Shown: one piece after another, positions 47,506 through 55,745 of the stretch
Layout: the number at the start of each line of letters is the position of its first letter
Position numbering within the stretch: position 1 is the first letter of the stretch
Translations under genes and position numbers: made by a program
Assembly (NCBI GenBank): GCA_963782445.1
Contig: CAWAJM010000001.1
Location: 1,860,001 to 1,924,000 of the forward strand
Source of the DNA: ZC4RG20 sp963782445
GTDB lineage: Bacteria; Pseudomonadota; Gammaproteobacteria; Steroidobacterales; Rariloculaceae
Length of the DNA stretch: 64,000 bases
Direction of reading: 5' to 3'
Notes under the pieces: generated by a model
Told to the model about the DNA's origin: nothing
What the model saw: only the letters and a program-made list of their open reading frames with translations
The model's database searches: none

Positions 47506-49134
47506 TTATGCGACGTCCGCGTCGCGATTTCGGCGCCGATTGCTCGGCAAGGCGCGGCGCTTGGTCCTCGGAAGCGTGAACACGACATTGACGCGGCGAT
47601 CGCGGGCCGGCTCGGCCCAAATCTTGCCGCCGTGCGCCTCGACAATGGAGCGGCATATCGAGAGGCCGAGGCCCGCGCCGGACGTATCGCGATTGGCCTG
47701 CCAGAACGCCTGGAACATCGACTCGATCTGCGGGAGCGGCAGCGGGTCCCCGCTGTTCGCGACCGAGAAGAGGACCTGGCCGGCGCTGGCCGCGGTAGTC
47801 AGCGTTACCGTTCCGCCCGGCGCCGTGAACTTGGCCGCGTTGTCCAGGAGGTTGACGAAGACCCGCAGGATGCGGTCCGGGTCGACGTTCACAAGCGGCA
47901 CGCGGCGGTCGCCGCGAACGACGAGATCGAGCCGGTGGCCGCGCATGATCGGCTCCGCTGCGTTTCTGGCCCTTGCGAGCAATTCGTCGGCCAAGACCGG
48001 TTGCCGCTTGATCATCGAGGCGACGGCGTCGGCGGAGCCGGGAGCGCCCGCGACGGAGATCGCCAGCAGATCGTCCACGAGACCCGACATGCGTCGGCTC
48101 GCGTCCAGCAGCGACGCGGCGAGCTCGTGTTCGCGCTCCCGGTCCGCGGACTTTGCGGTCATGTAGGCGAGCATGCTCGCGTCGAGCTGGATGCCGTGGA
48201 GAGGGTTTCGCAAATCGTGCGCCACCTTGGCGAGTATCTCTTCGCGCTCGCGCACAACGGCCCGCAGACGATCCTGCGACTCTTGCAGCAAGGTCACGTC
48301 CTCGTCCACGGCAATCGCACCGACGACGGCTCCTTGCTCGGAGCGAATCGGTGCCGCCCAGGTGACCACGGTCTTCCGCGAGCCGTCGGCGCACTCGATG
48401 GTGGAGACCTTGCCGTTTTGGATGAGACCGCTCCGGAGCGCCTCGGCCAGTGCCTGCCCCTGCACGGAAGCGGGCTCGGCGAGCGCGTGACCGTCATCGT
48501 GCGGTCCGAGAACGGGTCCTTCGGCCTCGCCGTCCCATATGCGCCGGCCTGCCGCGTTGCTCCTGACGACCCGACCCTGGGCGTGCGCGACCCAGAGTCC
48601 GACCGGCAGAATCTCGAAAATGCTCGTGAGCAGCGGTTCGATTCGGCGCATCGCATCGTCGAGCCGCGTCCCTGCCCGCGATTCGTAGGTTGTAAGCAGC
48701 GCCCGATGCTCCGCATCGTACTCGTTACGCTCGGACATATCGCGCGCGACGACCTGCCATCCGCCCCCGACCTGTATTCTTGCGCGCACGTCCACGGGGA
48801 TCCGGCTGCCGTTCTTGCGGCGTAAGGACCATTGCCCAAGATGCGTTGCGCCCCGCAATAGTTGTGCCCGGGCATAGCGCAGCCGCGGAACGGCTTCGGG
48901 GGCGACGATATCCATGACGGTCCGGCGGGCAAGCTCGTGGCGCGAGTACCCGAGCAGCCGACAAGCCGCTTCGTTCGCGAAGCTGCAACGACCTTCCGAA
49001 TTGACGATGAGGACGGCGTCCTCCCCAAAGTCGATGATGGCGCGGAGTACGTCGCTGCTTAACCCCGGCTCTTGCGCCGGGGCGTATGCGCGCCAAGGGC
49101 GAGTGGCCTGTCTTCGGCCCACGTTGTTGCTCAT
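47506..49134 (-). CDS. PAS-domain sensor histidine kinase (soluble)
   Basis: 542 aa. No transmembrane helix. PAS 1 (about 28-135: AIIDFGEDAVLIVNSEGRCSFANEAACRLLGYS), PAS 2 (about 165-285), then a HisKA domain with phospho-acceptor His306 in LAKVAHDLRNPLHGI. The HATPase has N-box LLDNAAKFT, D-x-G replaced by NSGDPLPLP, and G2 GAGLGLSICRSIVEAHGGKIWAEP. Probably active. A FixJ-type response regulator lies 1.05 kb upstream on the same strand (50191-50838), separated by gene remnants, and is the likely partner. Confidence 0.88.
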   Translation of the reverse strand: MSNNVGRRQATRPWRAYAPAQEPGLSSDVLRAIIDFGEDAVLIVNSEGRCSFANEAACRLLGYSRHELARRTVMDIVAPEAVPRLRYARAQLLRGATHLGQWSLRRKNGSRIPVDVRARIQVGGGWQVVARDMSERNEYDAEHRALLTTYESRAGTRLDDAMRRIEPLLTSIFEILPVGLWVAHAQGRVVRSNAAGRRIWDGEAEGPVLGPHDDGHALAEPASVQGQALAEALRSGLIQNGKVSTIECADGSRKTVVTWAAPIRSEQGAVVGAIAVDEDVTLLQESQDRLRAVVREREEILAKVAHDLRNPLHGIQLDASMLAYMTAKSADREREHELAASLLDASRRMSGLVDDLLAISVAGAPGSADAVASMIKRQPVLADELLARARNAAEPIMRGHRLDLVVRGDRRVPLVNVDPDRILRVFVNLLDNAAKFTAPGGTVTLTTAASAGQVLFSVANSGDPLPLPQIESMFQAFWQANRDTSGAGLGLSICRSIVEAHGGKIWAEPARDRRVNVVFTLPRTKRRALPSNRRRNRDADVA

Positions 49135-49532
49135 ATCCGTCAGGCCCCGCTGGTTGAGACGGCGCGTAGTCGCTTGGGTACAGCGCTGGTCGATATCAAG
49201 CGCAGGACCCGCCGAAGTCTCCCCTATTCATTCAGTCTCGGTTGGCTCGATGGAGTAAGTCGAGTTGGCAGTTTCCGAGGGTACGCCCGCCGGCAGCTGC
49301 TACCCACGAAGATACCAATAACGACCTCGTCCGACCTCTAGGGCGCGACACGGAGCGGCGGACGCCATCGGGCTTCGGTTCCGCACGGGCGATTTTCCGA
49401 CCCGCCTATGAATTGGGCCATCGGACAATGACGATTGCGCTTCGCGGCTGATATCACCTGCCGAGTATGTCGCTGTTTCGCGGCCGCGCGGAGACGGTTC
49501 TTCGTTACATTAGAGCGAGGAGAGATAAAAAA
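49135..49532. other. 398-bp region without intact gene
   Basis: Between the kinase start and the broken secreted-protein gene. Slightly lower GC than neighbours. It ends in GCGAGGAGAGATAAAAAA just before the ATG at 49533, a good ribosome site. TACATT (49506-49511) could be a -10 for that gene. I see no protein likeness in any frame. Confidence 0.4.
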
Positions 49533-49725
49533 ATGTCGAAAATAGATATGTTCGCTGTGGCATGCGTTGCGCTCGCTGGGGCGTGGTGGCATTCCGCCCA
49601 AGCCCAGGGGGGGCTGCGGCAACATCGAATTCTCGGAGGCCGTCACGAGCCGTTTGCCGAACCCTCGCGATGCCTGTATCGAAATCGTCGAGCGCGACGG
49701 CAAGCGTTTCGGAGGCTTTCACCAG
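49533..49725 (+). pseudogene. Secreted protein fragment, frameshifted at a G7 tract
   Basis: ATG 49533 with GAGGAGAG upstream opens a signal peptide (MSKIDMFAVACVALAGAWW, cut after HSAQAQ). At a run of seven G (49607-49613) the frame must slip to continue as CGNIEFSEAVTSRLPNPRDA, then CIEIVERDGKRFGGF. The latter has the look of a conserved secreted domain (C-G-x-I/L-E-F-S-x-x-V-T-x-R-x-P-N-x-R-D-A-C). With six G the two parts join as QGGCGNIEF. After about 49725 the likeness ends where the opposite-strand sortase remnant begins, so the 3' end is also lost. Confidence 0.55.
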
Positions 49726-50120
49726 GCGCGCCGAGACGATGAAACGTCTCGGCGCGCTGCCGACGAAGTAAAACGGATAGCACGTCACGAGCGTCAGGGA
49801 CGGTGCGGCCGACGACGCGAGCACGCTCACGTCGGCCGGGTCGACCACCTTGGTGCCTACGACCTCGTAGCGATAGACGCTGTGTAGCGATTCGACGAGC
49901 ACGGTCGCCCCCGCTTTGATGTTCTCGAGCGCCCGGAAGTGGCCGTCTCGGTGCGATGCGAGCCCAACGTTGCCTCGTGCGCCCAGCGGTGCGGTGCCTT
50001 CGATGTGGCCTGCGCCGACCGTGAGGCTGGCGTCGCTCGTGTCCGCGACAGCAGCAATGCCGCGCCGGAAACGCTGCAGACGACCGAGATCAGGACGTAG
50101 ATGCGGCGGCGTATTCGCAT
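49719..50120 (-). pseudogene. Class D sortase remnant (internal deletion and frameshift)
   Basis: The ATG at 50120 opens MRIRRRIYVLISVVCSVSGA, a membrane anchor. About 25 codons on, the frame shifts and the text becomes ADTSDASLTVGAGHIEGTAP, GARGNVGLASHRDGHFRALE, then ESLHSVYRYEVVGTKVVDPADVSVL, TLVTCYPFYFVGSAPRRFIV. Catalytic His (ASHRDGHF), Cys (TLVTCYPF) and Arg (APRRFIV) are all still present, but some 60 residues between the anchor and the domain are missing. Sortases are unusual in Gram-negatives; class D types occur in proteobacteria with dedicated targets. None is seen here. Confidence 0.8.
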
Positions 50121-50134
50121 CTTGAACTCGGCGC

Positions 50135-50166
50135 GGGAGGGGGAGGGGGAGGGGGAGGGGGAGGGA
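50135..50166. repeat. GGGGGA hexanucleotide tandem repeat
   Basis: A purine-only tract in which A recurs every six bases (50138, 50144, 50150, 50156, 50162), about four to five GGGGGA units. It sits between the sortase remnant and the end of the FixJ-type gene. It is slippage-prone and could form G-quadruplexes. Confidence 0.85.
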
Positions 50167-50190
50167 TGCCGTGCACGGCGTGCACCGCTC

Positions 50191-50838
50191 TCAGCTCTCA
50201 TGGGGTGCAAGACCGAAGTGTTCGGCGACACGTGCAAGTTGCGCGACCGAGCGAACGGACATCTTGCGCATGACCCGAGCGCGGTGAACTTTCACGGTCT
50301 TCTCGGAAATGCCCAGGTGGGCCGCAATCTGCTTGTTTAGGAAACCGGCGACGACTTCCTCGAAGACCTCTCGTTCGCGTTGCGTCAATGAGTCGATGCG
50401 TCGGCGCGTTTCCTCCATGCGCGCGCGTTCTTCGCTGGCATTCCTGCCGAGCTTCACGGCACGCTCGACGGCTTGGAGCAGCTCGTCCTGCTCGAAGGGC
50501 TTCGTCAAGAAATCGACGGCGCCGAGCCGCATGGCCTGGACCGACGAACGGATGTCGCCGTGACCCGTGATGAACACGAACGGGTAGCTCAGCCCACGGT
50601 TGGCCAGGATCTGCTGCAGCTGCAGGCCCGTCAGCTCCGGCATGGAGAGATCGGCAACGACGCAGCAGGGCTCGCTGACTTCCACGTCGTCCAGGAAGGG
50701 TTTGGGGGACGAATACGGCGTGACGGCGAAGCCGTGGATGCTCAGCAGCCGGTGGATGCCGCGAAGGACTGCATCGTCGTCGTCGATCACCGCGATCAGC
50801 GCCCTTCCGTCCGTCGTGATATTCGGGTTCCTTTCCAT
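50191..50838 (-). CDS. FixJ-type response regulator
   Basis: 215 aa from ATG 50838 (GTG 50844 possible). Receiver domain (about 10-125) with acidic pocket IAVIDDDDAV, phospho-Asp63 in CVVADLSMPELTG, FITGHGD and LTKPFEQ. C-terminal LuxR/FixJ helix-turn-helix: LTQREREVFEEVVAGFLNKQIAAHLGISEKTVKVHRARVM. Binds promoters once phosphorylated. The PAS kinase at 47506-49134, same strand, is the probable cognate sensor. It is the only DNA-binding regulator in the region. Confidence 0.92.
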   Translation of the reverse strand: MERNPNITTDGRALIAVIDDDDAVLRGIHRLLSIHGFAVTPYSSPKPFLDDVEVSEPCCVVADLSMPELTGLQLQQILANRGLSYPFVFITGHGDIRSSVQAMRLGAVDFLTKPFEQDELLQAVERAVKLGRNASEERARMEETRRRIDSLTQREREVFEEVVAGFLNKQIAAHLGISEKTVKVHRARVMRKMSVRSVAQLARVAEHFGLAPHES

Positions 50839-51295
50839 CACCACGCTTCGCTGTTAAATAACGGTGTCCGGGGCCGGTACCCAGAGTCGAGATCGTCTTC
50901 GGTACCCCGTTCCATCGGCCCTCGCCGACCGTTCGGGCGAACGGATCGCCTATTCCCCTCTTCGACCCAATATAGGGACCGCGGCGGCGCTCAGAACTTG
51001 TACTTTGTTACTAGTCGTTTCTGCCATAGGAAACCACCCGATCATTCGCTGCCAGAGCCCGACCACTGCCGTATTGCCCGGGATGCAACCGCGGTCGGCG
51101 GCTTTGCCCGGACCACGATGCTCGGCTTGTCGCTGTGGGACAACATGTCGAGGCAGAGCGGTGGCGATGCGTCATCCTGGGTACAGCCGTGCCGCGGCTC
51201 AGCATGTCGTTGCGCTACGCCGAACGTCCGATGGGCCGGCCCTGACCCTCATGCTTGAATATCAGCCCCTCGGTGGCCCACCTTGGAAGCTCGCA
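50839..51295. other. 457-bp region between divergent regulators, no gene seen
   Basis: Holds the promoters of the FixJ gene (leftward) and of the receiver-only gene (rightward). GGTACC occurs at about 50875 and 50901. An AT-richer patch (TTGTACTTTGTTACTAG, near 50998-51014) may contain promoter elements. No protein likeness. Confidence 0.4.
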
Positions 51296-51685
51296 ATGCG
51301 GCCCCAATACGTCCTCGTCGTCGAGGACGACGACGACTTGGCGGAAATCGAAGTGCGTTTGCTTCGCATGGCAGGTTACTCCGCGAAAAGCGTTGGCGAC
51401 GGCATGGCGGCGCTGGAAGCCGTGGACGCGGAAAGGCCCGCCCTCGTGTTGTTGGACATGCTCATGCCGAGCATGGACGGCCCGGAGTGCGCACGTCGTC
51501 TGCGGGAGCGCTACGGACGCTCTCTGCAGATCGTGATCGTGACGGCGGCCGAGCACTTGTTGGCGTACGCGGGCGACACGGAGCCCGACGAAGTGCTTGC
51601 AAAGCCGTTCGATGTGCACGAGCTGCTCGATGTCGTCTCGAGGTACGTGAAGCCGCGGCCGGCAGGGCTGCGGGAGGATTCGTAG
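51296..51685 (+). CDS. Receiver-only response regulator
   Basis: 129 aa from ATG 51296 (GGAAG upstream; ATG 51251 would add 15 non-conserved residues). A bare receiver: VLVVEDDDDLAEIEVRLLRMAGY, phospho-Asp54 in LVLLDMLMPSMDGPECARRL, IVTAAE and VLAKPFDVHELLDVVSRYV. No output domain, so it probably relays phosphate or inhibits by competition. It resembles the receiver at 58902, sharing V-x-L-V-V-E-D, A-L-V-L-L-D-M-L-M-P and KPFD-x-x-x-LL-x-V-V-x-R-Y-V. Confidence 0.88.
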   Translation: MRPQYVLVVEDDDDLAEIEVRLLRMAGYSAKSVGDGMAALEAVDAERPALVLLDMLMPSMDGPECARRLRERYGRSLQIVIVTAAEHLLAYAGDTEPDEVLAKPFDVHELLDVVSRYVKPRPAGLREDS

Positions 51686-51798
51686 CGGCATTGCGAGTTC
51701 CGTCGGAGGCTCCGACAGGGACTTTGGTCTCATTCTTGGGGCGCGAGCGTTTCGCCAGAATTACGAAGTCGCTCGCGTCTCGGGGCAGGCATTGTGGC

Positions 51799-52728
51799 AT
51801 GAATCCAGAGGCTGCAAAGGGAATTGAAGCTAAGGCCGTGGCTGGTCCGGAAGGGTCGGCTCGTGCGCGCGGCCGGGAGTCGGGCGCCCCGTTCCGGCGG
51901 AGGATCGCGAACATCGCTGTGGCGGTCGCGGTGGCAAGCTTTGCCTGGCTGGCGGCGCCAGCGCGCGCTTGGGCCGACGAAGGCGGCGCAGGCAGCGGCG
52001 CAGACGATCATCGTGGAAGTCTAACGGTCGGGGCGTTCTACGCCGAACCCACGACGAGCGCCAGCCTGGACCGCAGCGGCGGCTCCGGGACGAACATCAA
52101 CCTCGAGCGAAACTTGGGCCTGCCGAAGCACACGACAGTCGCGCGGCTGAGCGGCGACTACTGGTTGAGCGACCGTGCGCGGCTCGACTTCTCCCTGTTC
52201 CAGTACCGCCGCAGCGCGACGCGACAAGTCGACAAGACTATCGAGTTCGGCGACAGCGTATTCCCCATCAATACCGTCGTCATGACGAGCTCGAAAGTCA
52301 CGATCTTCAAAGCGGCCTATACGTTCGCGCCGATCCGGCGAAGCCGCGGGTTCTTTGGCTTGACCGGGGGACTGTATTTCGCGTCGTCGGCCCTGAGTCT
52401 CAACGATACGACGGTCGGAGCGGACGAGTCGGACAACGTGGACGCCCCCCTTCCTGTGATCGGAGTGCGCGGCGAGTACGACCTCACGCGCCGCGTCATG
52501 CTGATCGGCGCGGTCGAATGGTTCGGCATCGCAACAAACAAGGCTGGAGGGCGTTTGGTCGACAGTTATATCGGGGTCGACTACAGCTTCAGCGAGCGCG
52601 TTGCGCTCGGCCTCGCATACAACAACGTCACGATGAGCCTGCATGCCAAGAACGACCGGGGCCTCGAGGGGCGCCTGAACTGGGGGTACAACGGAGGTCT
52701 GTTGTACCTGAAGCTGAATTTCGGATGA
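51799..52728 (+). CDS. Outer-membrane beta-barrel protein (paralogue of the protein at 46451)
   Basis: 309 aa. A long N-region precedes the signal peptide (RRIANIAVAVAVASFAWLAA, cut after ARAWA), so the true start may be further in. Strand pattern LTVGAFYAEPTTSASLDR, DYWLSDRARLDFSLFQYRRS, VDKTIEFGDSVFPIN, YTFAPIRRSRGFFGLTGGLYFASS and the C-terminal GGLLYLKLNFG with an aromatic-like end. Its likeness to 46451-47302 runs over most of the length. It lies between a receiver-only gene and an HtrA-like gene, suggesting envelope-stress or surface roles. Confidence 0.7.
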   Translation: MNPEAAKGIEAKAVAGPEGSARARGRESGAPFRRRIANIAVAVAVASFAWLAAPARAWADEGGAGSGADDHRGSLTVGAFYAEPTTSASLDRSGGSGTNINLERNLGLPKHTTVARLSGDYWLSDRARLDFSLFQYRRSATRQVDKTIEFGDSVFPINTVVMTSSKVTIFKAAYTFAPIRRSRGFFGLTGGLYFASSALSLNDTTVGADESDNVDAPLPVIGVRGEYDLTRRVMLIGAVEWFGIATNKAGGRLVDSYIGVDYSFSERVALGLAYNNVTMSLHAKNDRGLEGRLNWGYNGGLLYLKLNFG

Positions 52729-52824
52729 GCGAGCGGCATGAGGAGGCCATCGCACGCGTTCGACTCGAGTCCGGGCGCGTCGACGAGGGCCAAAGCATCC
52801 GCTGTATCGAGCAGGTGGCGACTT

Positions 52825-54309
52825 ATGAGGACTAGTTGCTTTCCGGCGCCGCGCGCGGGCATCGCCTTGACCCTTCTTCTGGCTCTCGGAAGCGGAGGCG
52901 GTGCGGCGCGGGCGCAGGTTTCGACCGAGCGCTTATCCGATCGCAGCGCGGAGCCGGCCTCACGAAATTCCGCCGCGGACACACGGGCCAGTGGCCGCCG
53001 AAACGTCAATCCCTTTCTGGAAGGCCGATCGACATTGGCTCCCGTATTGCGGGCAGTCATGCCTGCCGTCGTGAACGTGCTGGTCGTGCTGGGAGACGAC
53101 TCCGGAGGACGCTCGCAAGCCGAGGGGTATCGGCTCGGGGAAGAGCTCCAGGGCGACCCCAGCGGCGGATCTCAAGACGGTTCCTTGGAGCCGAACGTCG
53201 GCTCTGGGATCGTTGTCGACGCCGCGCGCGGACTGATCGTCACTAACGCCCACGTCGTCGAAGGCGCCGCCGAGATCTTGGTCGTGCTGAAGGACCGCCG
53301 TCAGTTCAAAGCGCAGTTGCTGGGCAGCGATGCAGGGACCAACGTCGCCGTGCTGCGAATTCATGCGCGCCGGCTCACGGCCATTCAGTTCGGTCGCTCT
53401 CAGGATCTCGAAATCGGCGATTTCGTCATCGCAATCGGGAATGCCTTCGGTCTAGGCCAGAGTGCGACGCTGGGCATCGTCAGTGCTCTGGGGCAAAGCG
53501 TGAACGCCAACGACTATGAGGACTTTATCCAAACGGACGCGCAGATCAGCCCCGGCGACTCCGGCGGCGCGCTGATTGGCCTGGATGGCCGTTTGCTGGG
53601 CATGAATACGGCGATCATCGTTCCGGTCGTCGGCCAGTCCGGATTGGGATTCGCCATCCCTGCAGATGTGTTGAAGCGAATCGTTCCCGTGCTGGCGAAG
53701 CATGGCCGCGTGCACCGGGGCCGGCTCGGCCTCCATATGCAGGACGTGACACCGTCGTTAGCGGACGCTCTCGCTCTCGGCGTGGATTACGGAGCGCTCG
53801 TGATTGCCGTCGACGGGGGCTCGACGGCAGAGGCGGCGGGAATCCGCGTCGGTGATGTCGTGGTCGCGGCAAACGGTAAAGCCATCGATGCCGTCGCGCC
53901 GCTGCGCAACGCGGCGGCCCTGCTGGAAGTGGGGGAGACCCTGCGGCTGACTTTGCGCCGAAGCCGCGAAGCGCTGGTCACCTCCGTGACGATCGGTGCG
54001 ATCGGCGAGGCAGGACCGAATCAAGTGGCATTCAAACAAGTCCCCGGAGTGTGGTTCAGGGACGCGGATACCGCTATGCAGACGCCGCCAGGACGTGGCG
54101 CGGCCCGCGTCGTCGCGGTGGAGCGCGGCACGGAAGCTTGGGTCAGGGGGCTGCGCGCGAACAACGTCGTGACGGCAGTCAATCTCAGGCCGGTGACGTC
54201 GGCCGCTGAACTGGGCGCGGCGTTGCGTTCGGCCCGCGAAAACATAGCGCTTCGCGTCCTGCGGGCGCTACCGACCGGCGAAGAGGAGATGTACGTCGTG
54301 ATTCGGTAA
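52825..54309 (+). CDS. HtrA/DegP-like periplasmic serine protease with altered triad
   Basis: 494 aa from ATG 52825; the upstream frame lacks a signal. Sec signal ending GGAARAQ. Trypsin-like domain: NVGSGIVVDAARGLIVTNAHVV (His143), IQTDAQISPGDSGGALIGLDGRLLGMNTAI (Ser246). The catalytic Asp position (SDIALIQI in DegP) reads TNVAVLRI, with Asn173. Two PDZ domains follow (about 300-390 and 400-490). All other DegP landmarks are kept (AIGNAFGLGQSATLGIVSALG, GLGFAIPADV). The Asp-to-Asn change should weaken proteolysis, so it may act mainly as a chaperone, or use another acid. Confidence 0.9.
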   Translation: MRTSCFPAPRAGIALTLLLALGSGGGAARAQVSTERLSDRSAEPASRNSAADTRASGRRNVNPFLEGRSTLAPVLRAVMPAVVNVLVVLGDDSGGRSQAEGYRLGEELQGDPSGGSQDGSLEPNVGSGIVVDAARGLIVTNAHVVEGAAEILVVLKDRRQFKAQLLGSDAGTNVAVLRIHARRLTAIQFGRSQDLEIGDFVIAIGNAFGLGQSATLGIVSALGQSVNANDYEDFIQTDAQISPGDSGGALIGLDGRLLGMNTAIIVPVVGQSGLGFAIPADVLKRIVPVLAKHGRVHRGRLGLHMQDVTPSLADALALGVDYGALVIAVDGGSTAEAAGIRVGDVVVAANGKAIDAVAPLRNAAALLEVGETLRLTLRRSREALVTSVTIGAIGEAGPNQVAFKQVPGVWFRDADTAMQTPPGRGAARVVAVERGTEAWVRGLRANNVVTAVNLRPVTSAAELGAALRSARENIALRVLRALPTGEEEMYVVIR

Positions 54310-54370
54310 CCCGAGCTACGGGCGCTCGCGGGTACCCTCGCCGTATACGTCTTTCCGGCCAGAGGGCAGA

Positions 54371-54560
54371 GTGCGACCAAGCAGTCTGTAGGCGAAAGGT
54401 CCTACACAAGAGCGGCATGCGGCCGAAGACTTCGGTGCAAGGGCAAGCGCGAAGCCCGAGGCAAATGGTTAGCTGGCTGAAGGAAGACCCATGGCGTCAC
54501 GTCGAAGTAGCTGCTGAACGACACAAATTCGTCGTTGGACCATGGTCTAAGTGACGCCAC
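54371..54560. other. Highly structured non-coding stretch; possible RNA or group II intron fragment
   Basis: Within the 304-bp gap 54310-54613 no gene is seen, but stems follow one another: TGTAGG/CCTACA (54387-54392 with 54401-54406), CCGAA/TTCGG (54423-54427 with 54431-54435), GGGC/GCCC (54441-54444 with 54454-54457). Then TGGCGTCAC/GTGACGCCA (54493-54501 with 54552-54560) encloses AACGAC/GTCGTT. The part from GTGCG (54371) through AAAGGTCCTACACAAG recalls the 5' end of bacterial group II introns, by memory only. No reverse transcriptase is near. Confidence 0.35.
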
Positions 54561-54613
54561 GTTCAGCCGTCGCCCAACATACGCGCTCCACCCACGTTGA
54601 AGCAGGAGCGAAC

Positions 54614-55126
54614 ATGAAATCTCGATTCGAACGGAGCGTTGCTTTGGCGGCGCTCGTTTCGTTGACGCTATTGACGTCGCCTGGCTGGAGTCAACAGCCG
54701 GCGTCGGCCGCGGAACAATCCGGCCAGGCTACGACAGCGGATATGGAGACCCTGCGCGAGAAGGTGCGCGCCGACAAGAAGGCACTCGTATCGGCAAATT
54801 TGGATCTGACGGAGGAGCAGGCCGCGAAGTTTTGGCCGATCTACGAGAGTTATCAGAGCGACCTCCAGAAGCTGAATAAACGCCGCGTGAAGATGATCGA
54901 CAGCTACGCCGATCACTACGGAAGCATGACGGACGCACAGGCGAGCAAGCTCATTTCCGAGGCGGTATCGGTGAGCCAGGACCAAGCGGCCATGCAGAAT
55001 AGGTATGCGGAACGTCTCGACGGTGTCGTACCGGCCGTCCAAGCGGCTCGCTATCTGCAAATCGAGAACAAGATTCGGGCGCTCGTCGATTACGAGGTCG
55101 CCTCGAACATTCCGCTTGTCGAGTAG
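54614..55126 (+). CDS. Spy/CpxP-like periplasmic helical protein
   Basis: 170 aa from ATG 54614 (CAGGAGCG upstream). Signal MKSRFERSVALAALVSLTLL ends near GWSQQ. Mature part wholly helical: LTEEQAAKFWPIYESYQSDL, MTDAQASKLISEAVSVSQDQAAMQNRYAERL and VVPAVQAARYLQIENKIRALVDYEV. The LT-x-E-Q start and helix spacing resemble Spy/CpxP-type proteins, but no strict signature is present. Possibly a periplasmic chaperone or metal-stress protein; it follows the HtrA-like gene, which would fit. Confidence 0.65.
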   Translation: MKSRFERSVALAALVSLTLLTSPGWSQQPASAAEQSGQATTADMETLREKVRADKKALVSANLDLTEEQAAKFWPIYESYQSDLQKLNKRRVKMIDSYADHYGSMTDAQASKLISEAVSVSQDQAAMQNRYAERLDGVVPAVQAARYLQIENKIRALVDYEVASNIPLVE

Positions 55127-55375
55127 AGAGCCGAACACCACCGACTGGGCCAATCCAAATACAGGCAGAATCAAACCAGCGCCTTATCGAACCGTACCTT
55201 GCAGGAAACCCCAAGGAAAAGGCTCACCGATCGAAGTGCTCGCGGCCGGCGGGAGGGCTCGCGCGCAGGATCCTCGCGCTTCTGCCCGCGCTCGTCGTCG
55301 GCCTCGGGGCGCTGGGCGCGGTGTAGGCAAAGGCCCAGTCGGTGAAGGGGAGCAAACCGAATAGTGAGACCGACA

Positions 55376-55679
55376 ATGAGGAAGCGAGTGGCTCTGTCTT
55401 TGGTCCTGCGCATTGCGTCCACGGCGACGCGCCTGGTAGTCGCCCAAGCCGCTGATCCGCTCCCCTCGTGGAACGACGGCCTATTTCGCGTTGGATCGGG
55501 TCATCGTGTCGACTTGGATCGCCACGGCCCGGCATCCGAAGACGCACCGGCTGTTTACGGAGATGGTCTACGAGACGATGCTCGAGCTGCTCGCCTATTT
55601 CCGCACGAAGGGCTTCAAGCCCTTCATCGTTTCCGGTGGCGGTATCGATTTTATGCGGCCTTGGACGGAACGCGTCTAA
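55376..55679 (+). pseudogene. HAD-family phosphatase remnant
   Basis: ATG 55376 opens a signal MRKRVALSLVLRIASTATRL ending AADPLPSWND, the N-terminus of a periplasmic HAD-like hydrolase group. The body, including the DxDxT catalytic loop, is missing. After a frame change the text resumes as WIATARHPKTHRLFTEMVYE, then LLAYFRTKGFKPFIVSGGGI, DFMRPWTERV and a stop at 55677. HAD motif II (IVSGGG, Ser) remains, motifs I, III and IV do not. The gene has suffered a large internal deletion and a 3' loss. Confidence 0.75.
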
Positions 55680-55745
55680 CGGCTCATGCCGGGCGCACAC
55701 GGAGGCCTAGTCGGTGAGGCTCAAGCGAAATTGCGGAGAATACGT

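Noticed and set aside
46646..48394. Long minus-strand frame over the barrel gene and kinase end
   Set aside because: Antisense shadow of the barrel gene and out-of-frame reading of the kinase; no coherent domain.
50135..50166. CRISPR-like or coding repeat
   Set aside because: It is a simple period-6 purine tract with no spacers; the Ser-Pro repeats it would encode on the minus strand lie in a non-coding frame upstream of the sortase remnant start.
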